Assembly (NCBI GenBank): GCA_036365145.1
Contig: JAEOAD010000005.1
Coordinates: 5,127,001-5,191,000, forward strand
Source: Orientallactaga sibirica
Taxonomy: Eukaryota; Chordata; Mammalia; Rodentia; Dipodidae
Direction: 5' to 3'
DNA length: 64,000 bases
Below are positions 1-61,985 of the stretch, piece by piece (position 1 is the stretch's first letter; the number at the start of each line of letters is the position of its first letter). The notes under the pieces are model-generated. The model saw only the letters and a list, made by a program, of their open reading frames with translations, searched no databases and had not been told where the DNA came from. A program made the position numbers and the translations under genes.

Positions 1-35
1 CGTGGAATTCTAAGGTTTCCCTTCGATGTCCACAG

Positions 36-50321
<50,286 letters not shown>

Positions 50322-52525
50322 GTAGGATCCGGGCGAGGACTGGGGGAAGCGCGGCCGAGGGAGCCTTGCTGCCGGGTTTGCAGTGGTCCTCCTGGTCTGC
50401 CATGCCTTTGGCACGTTAGCACTGCGTCCTGTGCTCTGCAGTGCAACTGGGGCTCCACCTTTGACCCAGAAGCAGCGATCTCCTGTTCCAGAGGTGGTAG
50501 AGTCAGATGGGACATCAGCCTAGAAGGAGGTGGTGCTGTGGGGGCCAGTGCCATCCTAGGTGGCAAAGAAGGAGAAGACACTGTTCTCTTCCAGGCACGC
50601 TGAAACTAGGCAGGGAAAGTGACAGGTAAGGGGCGAGTGGCGGGGCCGGACTCAACCTTTCATGACTCACTCGGTCTTTCTGCGTTAGCATTAACTTCCA
50701 GGAAACAAAACGCAGGCTTGGGAGCCCCTCCATTGTTCATAGCCATGGAAACCAAAGGGTCTCAGGGTACCCCAAGCTCCTAGCTACCTGCACAGACAAG
50801 GAATGGAGCTGGCTCTGAGAGATGGGTGAGGCAGGTGGTGCCAGGCTTTGTCCCTGGCCATAGAGGCGGCTTTTTAAAGGCAGGGCACTTGAAAAAGGCG
50901 GCACCGAGCAGTCTCAGGCAATTATTTTGGACTGAAGTAGTTGGAGCAGCGCGGCTCTCCACATGCATTGAGGTTGAGGTGGGTCAGTGGTAGATTTCTT
51001 AGAGAGCACGAGAGACTATCCTGCAACTGCCTGCCTGCCACGGCATTTGTAACACAGACAGACAGACAAGCTCTTGAGAAGCGGCTTGTCTGCATCAGTG
51101 TGCTGCAGATGTAAAGCACACTGGATTCTGGTGCAAAAATGTTTGTGGTAATTTTAGTCATTACATGCTAAGATGATAAAGTTTTAAGCAAAAATGCATA
51201 GCTAAAATTACCATATCTTTTTACTTTCTAAATCATGGCTGCTAGAAAGTTGGCTGACATCTGCAGCCTGTGGTATGTCTGCTGGACATATAGCAGTGGC
51301 ATTGGTTTCGGTGAGCAGCTAGCTGACGCGTGCAGATTCCCTGAGAGCAGTGAGCAGCAGTTGTGTGTTCACACCACACTCTGTCAGAGCTCTTCCAGAT
51401 GGGGAGAACCATACGTTCCAGAGAGCGTCCTGCCATACTCATGCTTTTCTGTTAAGAACCTTCCCGGGCTCCCTTCACTCGCCCTCCATGCCTTGCTCAG
51501 TCACTTGACACAGTGGTGCTGGCCTCTGGCTGTCACAGTCGTCATTCCCTGGAGCTGAGTGAAGGCGGCTTCACAGGCCCCAGTGCCCAGCAGCTTCTCT
51601 CATTCATGTCAGTCCAGCAGAGCTCCAGCTCCCCAGGGGCCTCCACAGGAATGCGTTGTCAGCGCAGTAAGAAGCAGGACAAGTGAGACGCTGCTTCTCT
51701 AGGGGCCTGAAGAAACCGAATTTTTAGAGTTTTGCCAGCAGCAGGATGTCAGATTTCATTTCTAGTGACTTTGTCTCTCGGTTTAGAGCCATGTGTGTTC
51801 TCTGGTGATGTAGAACTTGGAGTTCAGATAGACAACTGCGCTCGGCCAGGGTGTCGTGAATTTCCATTGGAAATAAAGTTTAGCTTTTCCCCCTCTCCTC
51901 CAGAGGATCCCTTGGTGAACTTGAACATGCTGTAAATAACATTTGTTCTGAACGATTTCTTTTGTGTGTGCCTTTTCCTGTGGTGTGTTCCTCACTTCCC
52001 GGAGTTCACAATTGCAGGTTAGCTAAGGGGAAAGAACTCTGTATTTACCACACTCCAGTTGGTCCTGAAAACTTCTGACAAATGTCAGGATCTTGAGTGT
52101 TTGTAAGTGGCAGTGCCATTCTGTTTTTCTGTCCGAATACATTCTGTGACGTTCTGGCACCTGAAAAGTCACTCCTCCCTGCCTCTCAGAGCCTGGGGAA
52201 GCTGACCTTGATTTGCCTCTGCTCAGCCCATCTCCCACCCCCTTCCTGCAGTGTGGAGGAAGCCAGGGAAGGGCCCAGCGGTAACTGGAAAATACTACTG
52301 TGTGCTAGGCTGTTGGCACCTACAGTCCACATGTTTCCACTCACCTACTGTCTCTGATTTTTGAGCCCCATCTCATTGTGAGAACATTCTGGGCTTTGAG
52401 AACACAACGAGGAGGGTGGTTAATGATGAGCAAGTGATGTATTATGACCCCTTTTCTCACAAAACAGCGTGAGCCAGACTCCCTTGGCAATGTCACATAA
52501 ACTGCCTGGCATTTCTCATACCACA

Positions 52526-55296
52526 GCCGTCACGTACTATAAACCCCCAACACTGAATACGATAACACCGCCTTCATGGCTGTAATCCCCCAAGACTCCT
52601 CAATACAACACCACCACCGTCAGTCACGTGCTGTAGTCCCCCAAGACTCCTCAATACAACACCAGCACCGTCAGTCACGTGCTGTAGTCCCCCAAGACTC
52701 CTCAATACAACACCACCACCGTCAGTCACGTGCTGTAGTCCCCCAAGACTCCTCAATACAACAACACCACCGTCAGTCACGTGCTGTAGTCCCCCAAGAC
52801 TCCTCAATGCAACACCACCACCGTCAGTCACGTGCTGTAATCCCCAAGACTCCTCAATGCAACACCACCACCGTCAGTCACGTGCTGTCCCCAAGACTCC
52901 TCAATGCCACCACCAGACTGTAATCCCCAAGACTCCTCAATACAACACCACCACCGTCAGTCACGTGCTGTAATCCCCAAGACTCCTCAATACAACACCA
53001 CCACCGTCAGTCACGTGCTGTAATCCCCAAGACTCCCAATACAACACCAAGACAGTCACGTGCTGTAGTCAAGACTCCTCAATGCAACACCACCACCGTC
53101 AGTCACGTGCTGTTCCCCAAACTCCCAATACAAGACCACCATCTCACGTGCTGTAATCCCCCAAGACTCCTCAATACAACACCACCACCGTCAGTCACGT
53201 GCTGTAATCCCCAAGACTCCTCAATGCAACACCACACCACCTGTAGTTCCCCAAGACTCCTCAAGTCGTCAGTCACGTGCTGTAATCCCCAAGACTCCTC
53301 AATACAACACCACCACCGTCAGTCACGTGCTGTAGTCCCCAAGACTCCTCAATACAACACAACACCACCATCAGTCACATGCTGTAGTCCCCCAAGACTC
53401 CTCACAACACCACCACCCGTCAGTCACGTGCTGTAGTCCCCAAGACTCCTCAATACAACACCACCACCGTCAGTCACGTAGTCCCCAAGACTCCTCAATA
53501 CAACCCCAAGACTCCCCAAGACCTCAATACAACACCACCACCGTCAGTCACGTGCTGTAATCCCCAAGACTCCTCAATCCCCCAAGACTCCTCAATACAA
53601 CACCACCCAGTCACGTGCTGTAACCCCCAAGACTCCTCAATACAACAACACCACACGCCAGTCACGTGCTGTAGTCCCCAAGACTCCTCAATACAACACC
53701 ACCACCGTCAGTCACGTGCTGTAATCCCCAAGACTCCTCAATACAACACCACCACTGTCAGTCACGTGCTGTAATCCCCAAGACTCCTCAATACAACACC
53801 ACCACAGTCACGTCAGTCACAAGACTGCTCAATGCAACACCCCAAGACTCCTCAGACTACAACACCACCACCGTCAGTCACGTGCTGTAATCCCCCAAGA
53901 CTCCTCAGTACAACACCCCCGTCAAGACTCCTCAAGACTCCTCAATACAACACCACCACTGTCAGTCACGTGCTGTAGTCCCCCAAGACTCCTCAATACA
54001 ACACCACCACCGGTCAGTCACGTGCTGTAACCCCCAAGACTCCTCAATGCAACACCACCACCGTCAGTCACATGCTGTAATCCCCAAGACTCCTCAATAC
54101 AACAACACCACCCAGTCACGTGCTGTAGTCCCCAAGACTCCTCAATACAAGACGTCAGTCACGTGCTGTAATCCCCAAGACTCCTCAATACAACAACACC
54201 ACCGTCAGTCACGTGCTGTAGTCCCCAAGACTGACCACCACCGTCAGTCACATGCTGTAATCCCCCAAGACTCCTCAATACAACAACACCACCGTCAGTC
54301 ACGTGCTGTAGTCCCCCAAGACTCCTCAATACAACACCACCACCGTCAGTCACGTGCTGTAATCCCCCAAGACTCCTCAATACAACACCACCACTGTCAG
54401 TCACGTGCTGTAGTCCCCAAGACTCCTCAATACAACACCACCACCGTCAGTCACGTGCTGTAATCCCCAAGACTCCTCAATACAACACCACCACCGTCAG
54501 TCACGTGCTGTAATCCCCCAAGACTCCTCAATACAACACCACCACCGTCAGTCACGTGCTGTAGTCCCCAAGACTCCTCAATGCAACACCACCACCGTCA
54601 GTCACGTGCTGTAATCCCCAAGACTCCTCAATACAACACCACCACCGTCAGTCACGTGCTGTAATCCCCCAAGACTCCTCAATACAACACCACCACCGTC
54701 AGTCACGTGCTGTAATCCCCCAAGACTCCTCAATACAACACCACCACTGTCAGTCACGTGCTGTAATCCCCAAGACTCTCAATGCAACACCACCACCACA
54801 AGACTCCTCAATGCAACACCACCACCGTCAGTCACATGCTGTAATCCCCAAGACTCCTCAATACAACAACACCACCGCCAGTCACGTGCTGTAGTCCCCA
54901 AGACTCCTCAATACAACACCACCACCACCGTCAGTCACGTGCTGTAATCCCCAAGACTCCTCAAGACGTCTCAATGCAAGTCCACAAGACTCCTCAATAC
55001 AAGACCACCACCGTCAGTCACATGCTGTAATCCCCCAAGACTCCTCAATACAACAACACCACCGTCAGTCACGTGCTGTAGTCCCCCAAGACTCCTCAAT
55101 ACAACACCACCACCGTCAGTCACGTGCTGTAATCCCCCAAGACTCCTCAATACAACACCACCACCGTCAGTCACGTGCTATAGTCCCCCAAGACTCCTCA
55201 ATACAAGACCACCACCGTCAGTCACGTGCTATAGTCCCCCAAGACTCCTCAATACAAGACCACCACCGTCAGTCACGTGCTGTAGTCCCCCAAGAC
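52526..55296 (+). repeat. Minisatellite, 50-51-bp unit carrying an E-box, about 50 units
   Basis: The unit reads AATCCCCCAAGACTCCTCAA, TACAACACCACCACC, then GTCAGTCACGTGCTGT. I counted about 43 CACGTG by eye; a few units have CACATG or CACGTA. Unit length changes by one C (4 or 5 C) and by CAA/CAC insertions. A diverged first unit (52526-52575, GTCACGTACTATAAACCCCC) looks like the ancestral edge. Many units are truncated or fused. Open frames in the array are repeat artefacts. Confidence 0.97.
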
Positions 55297-55868
55297 ACTT
55301 TGGTGTCTTGGGTCCTTGCTGCCCTGCCCTTCCCAGTAGAGGAGGGGGCACGTGGACTGCTGGAACGCCAGTGTTTCTCAGCCTTAGGGACGTGCTGGTG
55401 TTCTGCATAGCTCTCTGTCCAAACAACTTCGCTTTCCACGAATTTATTAAGTGTCAAACCATGTCCATGCATACAGCTGCCTCTGCTTGTGAACAGTGGT
55501 TTGTTCACAGGATCACAGCGAATTGCACATGCTCATATTGGCTGAGTGGCCACGGCGCTTGGCTTTCCTTGGTGGTTCTGAAGCCTGGCTTGACCTGGAA
55601 TTCTGCGGGTTAGAGAGAATGCTTGAGATTCCTGGATGCGTCCTTTAGGGGACTGTTCATATATCCATATGTTGATTTGGGGAGAGGATAAAAGTACAGT
55701 TTATTTTAAATGAATAAGAAATTTAAGCATACAGTTTGCCTTTCCGGAAGGGTTTGAAACTAGTCTCTGCTGTCGACATTATTCTATAGAGAAAGGCTGT
55801 CCCCTGTGTAAGGACGTCTTATTTTTGAGTTCTTGCCTTTCCAGTGTCCTCTGTGGACAGATTGCCTG

Positions 55869-55883
55869 GCGGGGGGGGGGGGG
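55869..55883 (+). repeat. G homopolymer run
   Basis: About 14 consecutive G within GCCTGGCG...TTGATG. Its length is likely to vary or be misread. Confidence 0.9.
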
Positions 55884-56399
55884 TTGATGTTTGCTCTGGT
55901 CTTACTCTGGCTTCTGTTCTTGCTCCTCACATCTTAGTCACCAGTTCAGCAGACAGGGATGCGTCAAAATCGAAGAGGACTTTAGCGCTTCTTGGTGCCT
56001 GACCCATTGTTTTGCGTCTGTGGTTTGTACCATCTGCCCGGATTTGAGGATGTGGGGTGCGCCGCAGGGTGGGGGGGTGCCTGCCTTTGCTCTCTTCGTC
56101 TGAGGAGCGGCTCACTCTGAGAACCCACTGCCTGGCTCCCTTGGGAACAAGCCTCAGCTGACTGGAAATAGGAGCTAGGTCATCCTGTATTCCCCAGCAC
56201 TTCCAGATTTCTCCCTTCCACTGGCTCAGTTTGTAGAACTTGTACTTATTCTTGGTCAAGGAAGGAAAGAGGAATGTGAGAAACACCCATTTCCTGCGGG
56301 GCCAGTTCAGACACCACCTTTGCCCTTTGTGTCTCCATCTGAGCTGTGCTTTGATGGACCCCAGGGCTTTGCGCCGTCCAGGATCCCTGCCCCATCCCT

Positions 56400-56530
56400 G
56401 CACGGTTTCCTCTTCAGACAAGGTCTCTGAGTTACTCCTCCCGATAGCCCAAGCAAGCCTTGACCTTAGTGATGCTCCTGCCACCGCCTCCCAATTAGCT
56501 GGGATTACAGGTCTGCACCTGCCAGCTCTG
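56400..56530 (-). repeat. Degenerate B1-like fragment
   Basis: CAGACAAGGTCTCTGAGTTA, CACCGCCTCCCAATTAGCTG and GGGATTACAGGTCTGCACCT resemble a diverged complement B1. Confidence 0.5.
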
Positions 56531-57232
56531 TTCGTTCTTCATGACCAGCATCGTGAGTGTTCACCTTCAGGAAAGCAGCCCACCGTGCCAGGGCACTCAG
56601 TGGCAGCCATGCACAGAGGCGGAGTGCAGAGTTGAGAAGGAAGGCCCAGGAAAACCCACCGTCTGTGTCATTCACTCAACTTTCTGCCAGAATGTATGCC
56701 TCAAGTGCAGAGTGTGAGTCCTTTTGACCCTTGTAGCTTCTGGTTTGTTTGTTTTCCTGATAAAATGGTAATTTGTCTCGGTGGGGGGGGTGTCTTTCTT
56801 TAGTGCACATTGGTTCACTGCACCTGGGAGGCCACTGGGACTGCCAGTGTCCAGTGTCCATCCTGCCACCACACAGCATGGTGTGTTAGAGTGAGCTGAA
56901 TTTGAAAGGTCATCCTCAGCCTCCACACAATCATGGTCCACCAATGAGGCTTTAAGAGATGACCTCTTGCTGGTAAGGGTGGCCGTGCGGCTGCAGCTCT
57001 TACAAGAGGTGGTGTTGGGTCCACACACGGTGAGCTCTGCGTCAGAAGGCCTTCTGCCTCCGTGACTGCATCCCTAGGCTGTGTCCTCATGTCCGTCCCA
57101 GCTCTGCAGTTCAAGAACTTCCAGATTCTCCTGTGCCAGCCCAAAGTGAGGTGGCAGGTTGTCTTTTCCTTGGCCAGGGCTTTTTTATGTCTAGGGGATG
57201 AGGAAAAACCTGTTTATAAAACTCAGCCTTGC

Positions 57233-57370
57233 TGGGCATGGTGGCACACGCCTTTAATCCCAGCACTCGGGAGGCAGAGGTAGGAGGATTGCCATGAGTT
57301 CAAGGCCACCCTCAGAGTACATAGTGAATTTCAGGTCAGCCTGAGCTAGAGTGAGACCCTGCCTAGAAAA
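57233..57370 (+). repeat. B1-like SINE with target duplication
   Basis: GCTGGGCATGGTGGCACACG head, CAGCACTCGGGAGGCAGAGG, AGTGAGACCCTGCCTAG and poly(A). AAAACTCAGCCTT precedes the head and follows the tail. Confidence 0.93.
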
Positions 57371-57390
57371 AAAAAAACTCAGCCTTTGCC

Positions 57391-57504
57391 CAACAGAATG
57401 GGGGCAGGGATGAGGGAAAAGAGGTACCAACACATCATGTATCTATACGAAACATGTTGTTAGCAATAATAATAATAACATAAAAATAGAGGAACAGAAA
57501 AAAA
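57391..57504 (+). repeat. Unidentified short retroposon-like insert
   Basis: About 115 bp from GCCCAACAGAATGGGGGCAG to an (AAT)n/poly(A) end. It is bounded by a second and third copy of AAAACTCAGCCTT, so it looks like a separate insertion at the same target as the B1. The family is not recognised; a very short L1 3' end is possible. Confidence 0.5.
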
Positions 57505-58324
57505 AACTCAGCCTTTCCAGTGCAGGTAGGAGAAGGGGCTTATGAGTTATAACCCCAAGGGAACATGACCAGTTTGTAATATGTTCATATATTAAAGTTC
57601 TCAATGAAAAATAAGATTGCAAGAACAGCCCAGCTGTTACTCTCTTAAGGATGTTCATAATTACAGCATTCTTTTCTTCTTGAGAAAAACAAGGGAATGC
57701 AAATAAGAAAAGTCAAACTTCTTGCTCTGGTGACTGGAGCCTCTGACTAGTAACCACCCAGGAGCTATAGCTCAGCGCATGTAGTTTACCACAGCACAGT
57801 AGTCACCAAAAACACCCCCTGTGGCTTTCAATTTGGCCCCAGGACCCACAGAGAAGTGGGCAGGTCCACATCAGATCTCAGGAGAGGCAGGCCCATTGGC
57901 AGTACCACCGGCATTTTCTTTGATCCAAGTCAAACATAAGGAGGCACATGGATTTGGGGACCTGGAAAGCCGATTTTCCTCTGTGCTCCTCCATGGGCTC
58001 CTCCTCGCCTCTCTTCACACTCTCCTGAGGTTTTTGCACCCATCCTTATGTGTTGCCTCTGGTGACTGCCTTACCAACACGTCAAATCTAAAATAGCCCC
58101 GTTCCCTCTCCCACCTAGAAACGTGGCCGCACCCCTGGTCTCCTTCTCTGCGGGCCGCATGCTCAGGTGCACAACACAAGGAACCCTTGTCAGCCGGCAG
58201 CTCTGCTCTGCTCAGCAGCATCAGGTGCCTTCCTGGCCTCATGCTGCACACTTTCACGTGAGCCAGGGTACCCCCAAACAAAACCCCCGTTCTCCTTGTG
58301 CCCAAGCCCCTGGAAATTAATTAC

Positions 58325-58690
58325 TCCGTACTTTCTGTCTCCACGAGTCTGGCCACACATGCTAGCTACCTCCTATGAAGCATATAGCGCTTGTGCGGCT
58401 GCTGTCTTTCATTTACTAAATATCTTTGGGGCTTCTATGTGTTCCACCATGTGGCCGAACATACTTTCTTAAGGCTGAATGGTGTTCCTCTGTGCGTATA
58501 TGCCTGACTTACCCGTTCATTGTTCAACAGACACGTGGGTTGCTTCCACCTTTGGGCTACTGTGTATAATGCTGCCACCAATACAGACACACGGATAAGC
58601 TCCGCGAGTCTCTGCTTCAGTTCTTTGGGGCACACACCCAGAAGTGGAATCGCTGGGTCACATAATGGTGGATATTATGTCCTTCATTAT
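58325..58690. repeat. Old L1-derived fragment (L1M-like)
   Basis: GGCTGAATGGTGTTCCTCTG, GTGGGTTGCTTCCACCTTTG, GTGTATAATGCTGCCACCAA and CCCAGAAGTGGAATCGCTGG match, with divergence, a stretch shared by many old mammalian L1 copies. Confidence 0.65.
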
Positions 58691-60991
58691 GTCCTAGGGT
58701 GACATCAAATCCCCAGTGTTTTGCCCATAATGCAGGGGAGGGGAGAACCTCGGGGAGCTGCCAGGCCAGGAGAGCGAGGCTTCTGTGAATAGGTCAGTGC
58801 TCATGTGTCCACCCCATAAACAAACAGACAGCATCAGCTCTGAGGAGAAGGCCTCACAGATGCTGAGGTGTCTTCATCATGAACTTGTGTTAGTTACAAA
58901 TTACCACTTGAGGAATTTTATCGTAGCCACATGAACGGAGTAACACCTCTGGTAATCCCGTCTTTAACTTTTGAGAGTGCCTTCTCTATCTTGTAAATTT
59001 TGTCTATATTTCAAATAAATTCTCTGTCTCCACCTCAGCCCTTACCCTTGCTGCCTGATGCCGCAACCTCACTGCCTGGCCTCTCTCATTGTAAATCCTA
59101 TAATATGACTCTTGTGAAATTTCTTCAGTAACTTTCCAGTGAGCACAGAATAAAATCCAGCTTTCTAACACATCTTATGAGTCCTTACATCTGACACGTA
59201 CATGTGTGCATGCACACACGTGTACATACTGTGCGCATACTCATTTGCATTCGCACACTCTGTGCCCATGGCACAGTGCACCTGGTCAGAGGGCTGGCTG
59301 CTCACTCACACCTCCGGAGCACTGCCTGTGTCACCTCACCAGACAGCAGCAGCAAATCCTAAAGGAAGAGAGAGTGATTCATCCAGGGGTTCTGTGGAGG
59401 TGAGGAGGAACAGAGTAAATCTTGATATAGTTGACAGGTATTGCAGCACATCAGGGCAACCTGAAAAGGACAGCCGGAAGAGCTGCAGGGAACTGTAAAG
59501 GAGTCACTGGAAGTCCTTTAAACCAGCTCAGCTCAGCAAGAAGGATGACTGCAGAGACCGAGCTAAGCTTACAAAAGCGATAGAGGAACTTTAGGTTAAC
59601 AGGGGAGCTGGAGAATCACACAGCCAGCTCTGAGCGACAGCAGTGCACGCAGACAGTTGACCCCTGGTGCCTGGTGGGCCTAGGCAGCAGTTTTAAAGTG
59701 AGGCCTAATGTACCTGAGAGGAACGTGTCAGCTGGAGTTCAGAGACTTCAGCAGGGCAAATGGGCACTTGCTTTGTAATTCTACCTGACGCGTCCTGTGC
59801 TTTCTTGTGTGAACGTTAAAGTTATACTGTGTATCGATTTATTTACTAGGCCCACTACTCAAAATGCAGAGAATAAGCACATTGCCGCCACTCCTCAGTA
59901 TCACTTGGAAATGTCTTAAAATGAATGGATAGACTCAGACATAACGTCTGGGGATATGAGCTCTGCAGCTGATGCTAGTGGTAACCACTTGCATTACCAA
60001 GATGTGAATATGAAATAAGGGCGTGTTTTCATTAAGGCCTAAATTACAGTGTGTCTGACACCTTCTCCTCCCGCCAAGACTGTTTTCCTTACCTCGCCCC
60101 TTTCCGCAGCCTTCTTATCTAAGGTGTTAGCCTATGAGGTCACAGCAGTCTCCCCCTGCCCGTCTCCCAATATCTCCACCACTGATAAGGCCAGGCCTCT
60201 CCTTCACTCCATGTCCCCTCATGTGTGTAGGCGGGACCAGGGGACACCACCTTCCCCATGGTGTTCAGATGAGAGAGGAACAAGAAGGTCACGAGGTGAC
60301 CGTGCTCAGGATGGTCACCCAGGCCTCCTGCATTGCCACTAATCCCAAGAAGAGGACACGCTAGCAAACACTGCCCCTGCAGGCCGCTTCCTCCGCGTTC
60401 GGGACTATTGCTGCTCTTCATCCTCAGTGCAGATGACAAGAAGCCGCCCTGTCCTTGAAGAGGAAGACCACCCCTCTTCAAGCATCCTGGCCGCCAGGTC
60501 TGGATAGAGGTGTCAACATCCGGGCCCTCTCAGCATGAGGATCATTGGGTCAGTCACATGGTCAATCCAGGCTGAGTCATGGACACCAGGCCCAGGCCCT
60601 GCTCTGACCTGAGGCTCGCTCCTACCACAGACCAACCTTCTCAAGCTGCCATGTCCTGGGAACAGCCACCTCAAACAAGAACAACACATGTTTCCATCAG
60701 AACCAAGCACTGCCCCATCCCTCAAAAAGGCAGCAGCTTTCAGAGGCCAAGGTGTCTCTATACCTCTATAAGCCCCTGTGACGAAACCTGGAGCTTCAAG
60801 CCTGAGGCTTAGCATTTCCCACCAGAATTTCAGATGACATGGGACATATTTGTTCACCTCAAGTATCTTTCCCAGGTCATAAAATGTTTGATCTAAAACA
60901 TTTGCTAGCTCAGCTGAGACTGAAACTTGTCATGACTTTTAAATGACCTAGTAGGTTTCAAAAACTGTAGGGCATTAAAAAGTCTTCAGTG

Positions 60992-61200
60992 GGACTGGAG
61001 AGATGGCTTAGCGGTTAAGGCACCTTCCTGCTAAGCCTAAGAACGCTGGTTCCAATATCCAGCTGTTCCAATCTCCAGGTCCCACGTTTAGCCAGATGCA
61101 AAGTGACACAAGGGCGCAATGCCACATTTGCCCAAAAGGGGGCGCACATATCTGGAGTTCATTCACAGCAGCTGAGAGACTGCTGGTGCGCCCATCTCTG

Positions 61201-61240
<40 letters not shown>

Positions 61241-61266
61241 GTCTCTCCAAAAATAAATAAAATGAT
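60992..61266 (+). repeat. tRNA-derived SINE, duplicated-B-box subfamily, full length
   Basis: GGACTGGAGAGATGGCTTAG head, CCTAAGAACGCTGGTTCC, a second GTTCCAATCTCCAGG, AAGGGCGCAATGCCACAT, a (CT)n tract and an AAATAAAT tail. A perfect target duplication, AAAAAGTCTTCAGTG, flanks it. The duplicated segment is at 61048-61078. Confidence 0.93.
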
Positions 61267-61871
61267 AAAAAGTCTTCAGTGATATTCACAAGTTTCGCTG
61301 AACGTACTGTGACACTGATGTGTTTATCCCTTTGCATCATACCCAATGCCCGCTGCTGTCAGAAAACACACCACAGGCACACTAATGCATAGGCATTTCA
61401 AACTCTTACCTGCCCACGTATTCTTCAAAGTACATATAATGGAAAATGTGCATCTGTTTTTTAATTCACTTGGAAAAGAGCAGTTTTACTGCTTGAACAG
61501 CGCTAATATAGATCCCTGTGGGAAGAAACACTGAAGGACGAGGAGTTCACCAAGATTAAAACCATCGTCTTCTGAGCCTGAGGAGTCAGCCCAGAGCTGT
61601 GATTAGGAGGCACTTTCTGCAGAACACGTAGTTATGGAGCCACGCAAGGGGGCTGTTATCCTGGCGAGTCCTTTGTGGTTGTGGCCTTGTCACATTCCAA
61701 CTTTACATTAAAGTAGTTATTAAAGCAGGAACAATCCCTGGGCAGGTGTTGACAGTTGTTCATATTAGATCATCACAAAATTATATACATATATATACAC
61801 ACACGTAAGTATACATACATACTGCAAAGGCATAAACAATGGATGAGAAACTAGCTTCCCATACTTCCCAG

Positions 61872-61985
61872 GCGCGGTGGTGCACACCTGATACCCCTGA
61901 GCTCAGGAGAGAAGAGATAGGAAGATCACAAGTTCAAGGCCAGCCTGGGCTACATAGTGAGGCTGTCTTTTCAAAGAAAAAGTAC
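61872..61985 (+). repeat. Old B1-like SINE
   Basis: GGCGCGGTGGTGCACACCTG, GATAGGAAGATCACAAGTTC, AAGGCCAGCCTGGGCTACAT and AGTGAGGCTGTCTTTTC. It is more diverged than the other B1 copies and ends in a short A-rich tail. Confidence 0.75.

Noticed and set aside
52574..55174. Proline/glutamine/threonine-type open frames in the 50-bp array
   Set aside because: Units of 50 and 51 bp mix, so frames shift repeatedly. Each frame is a short run of repeats with no start context or splice sites.
52526..55296. CRISPR-like array
   Set aside because: The whole unit is repeated with no unique spacers, and the setting is a mammalian intron.
55927..56484. 185-codon open frame on the - strand, the longest non-repetitive one outside TRIO exons
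   Set aside because: No recognisable domain. A short stretch that looks like an SH3 start (VLFDFDAS) is at the wrong end and stops at once. It overlaps a degenerate B1. A frame of this length can occur by chance in 64 kb.
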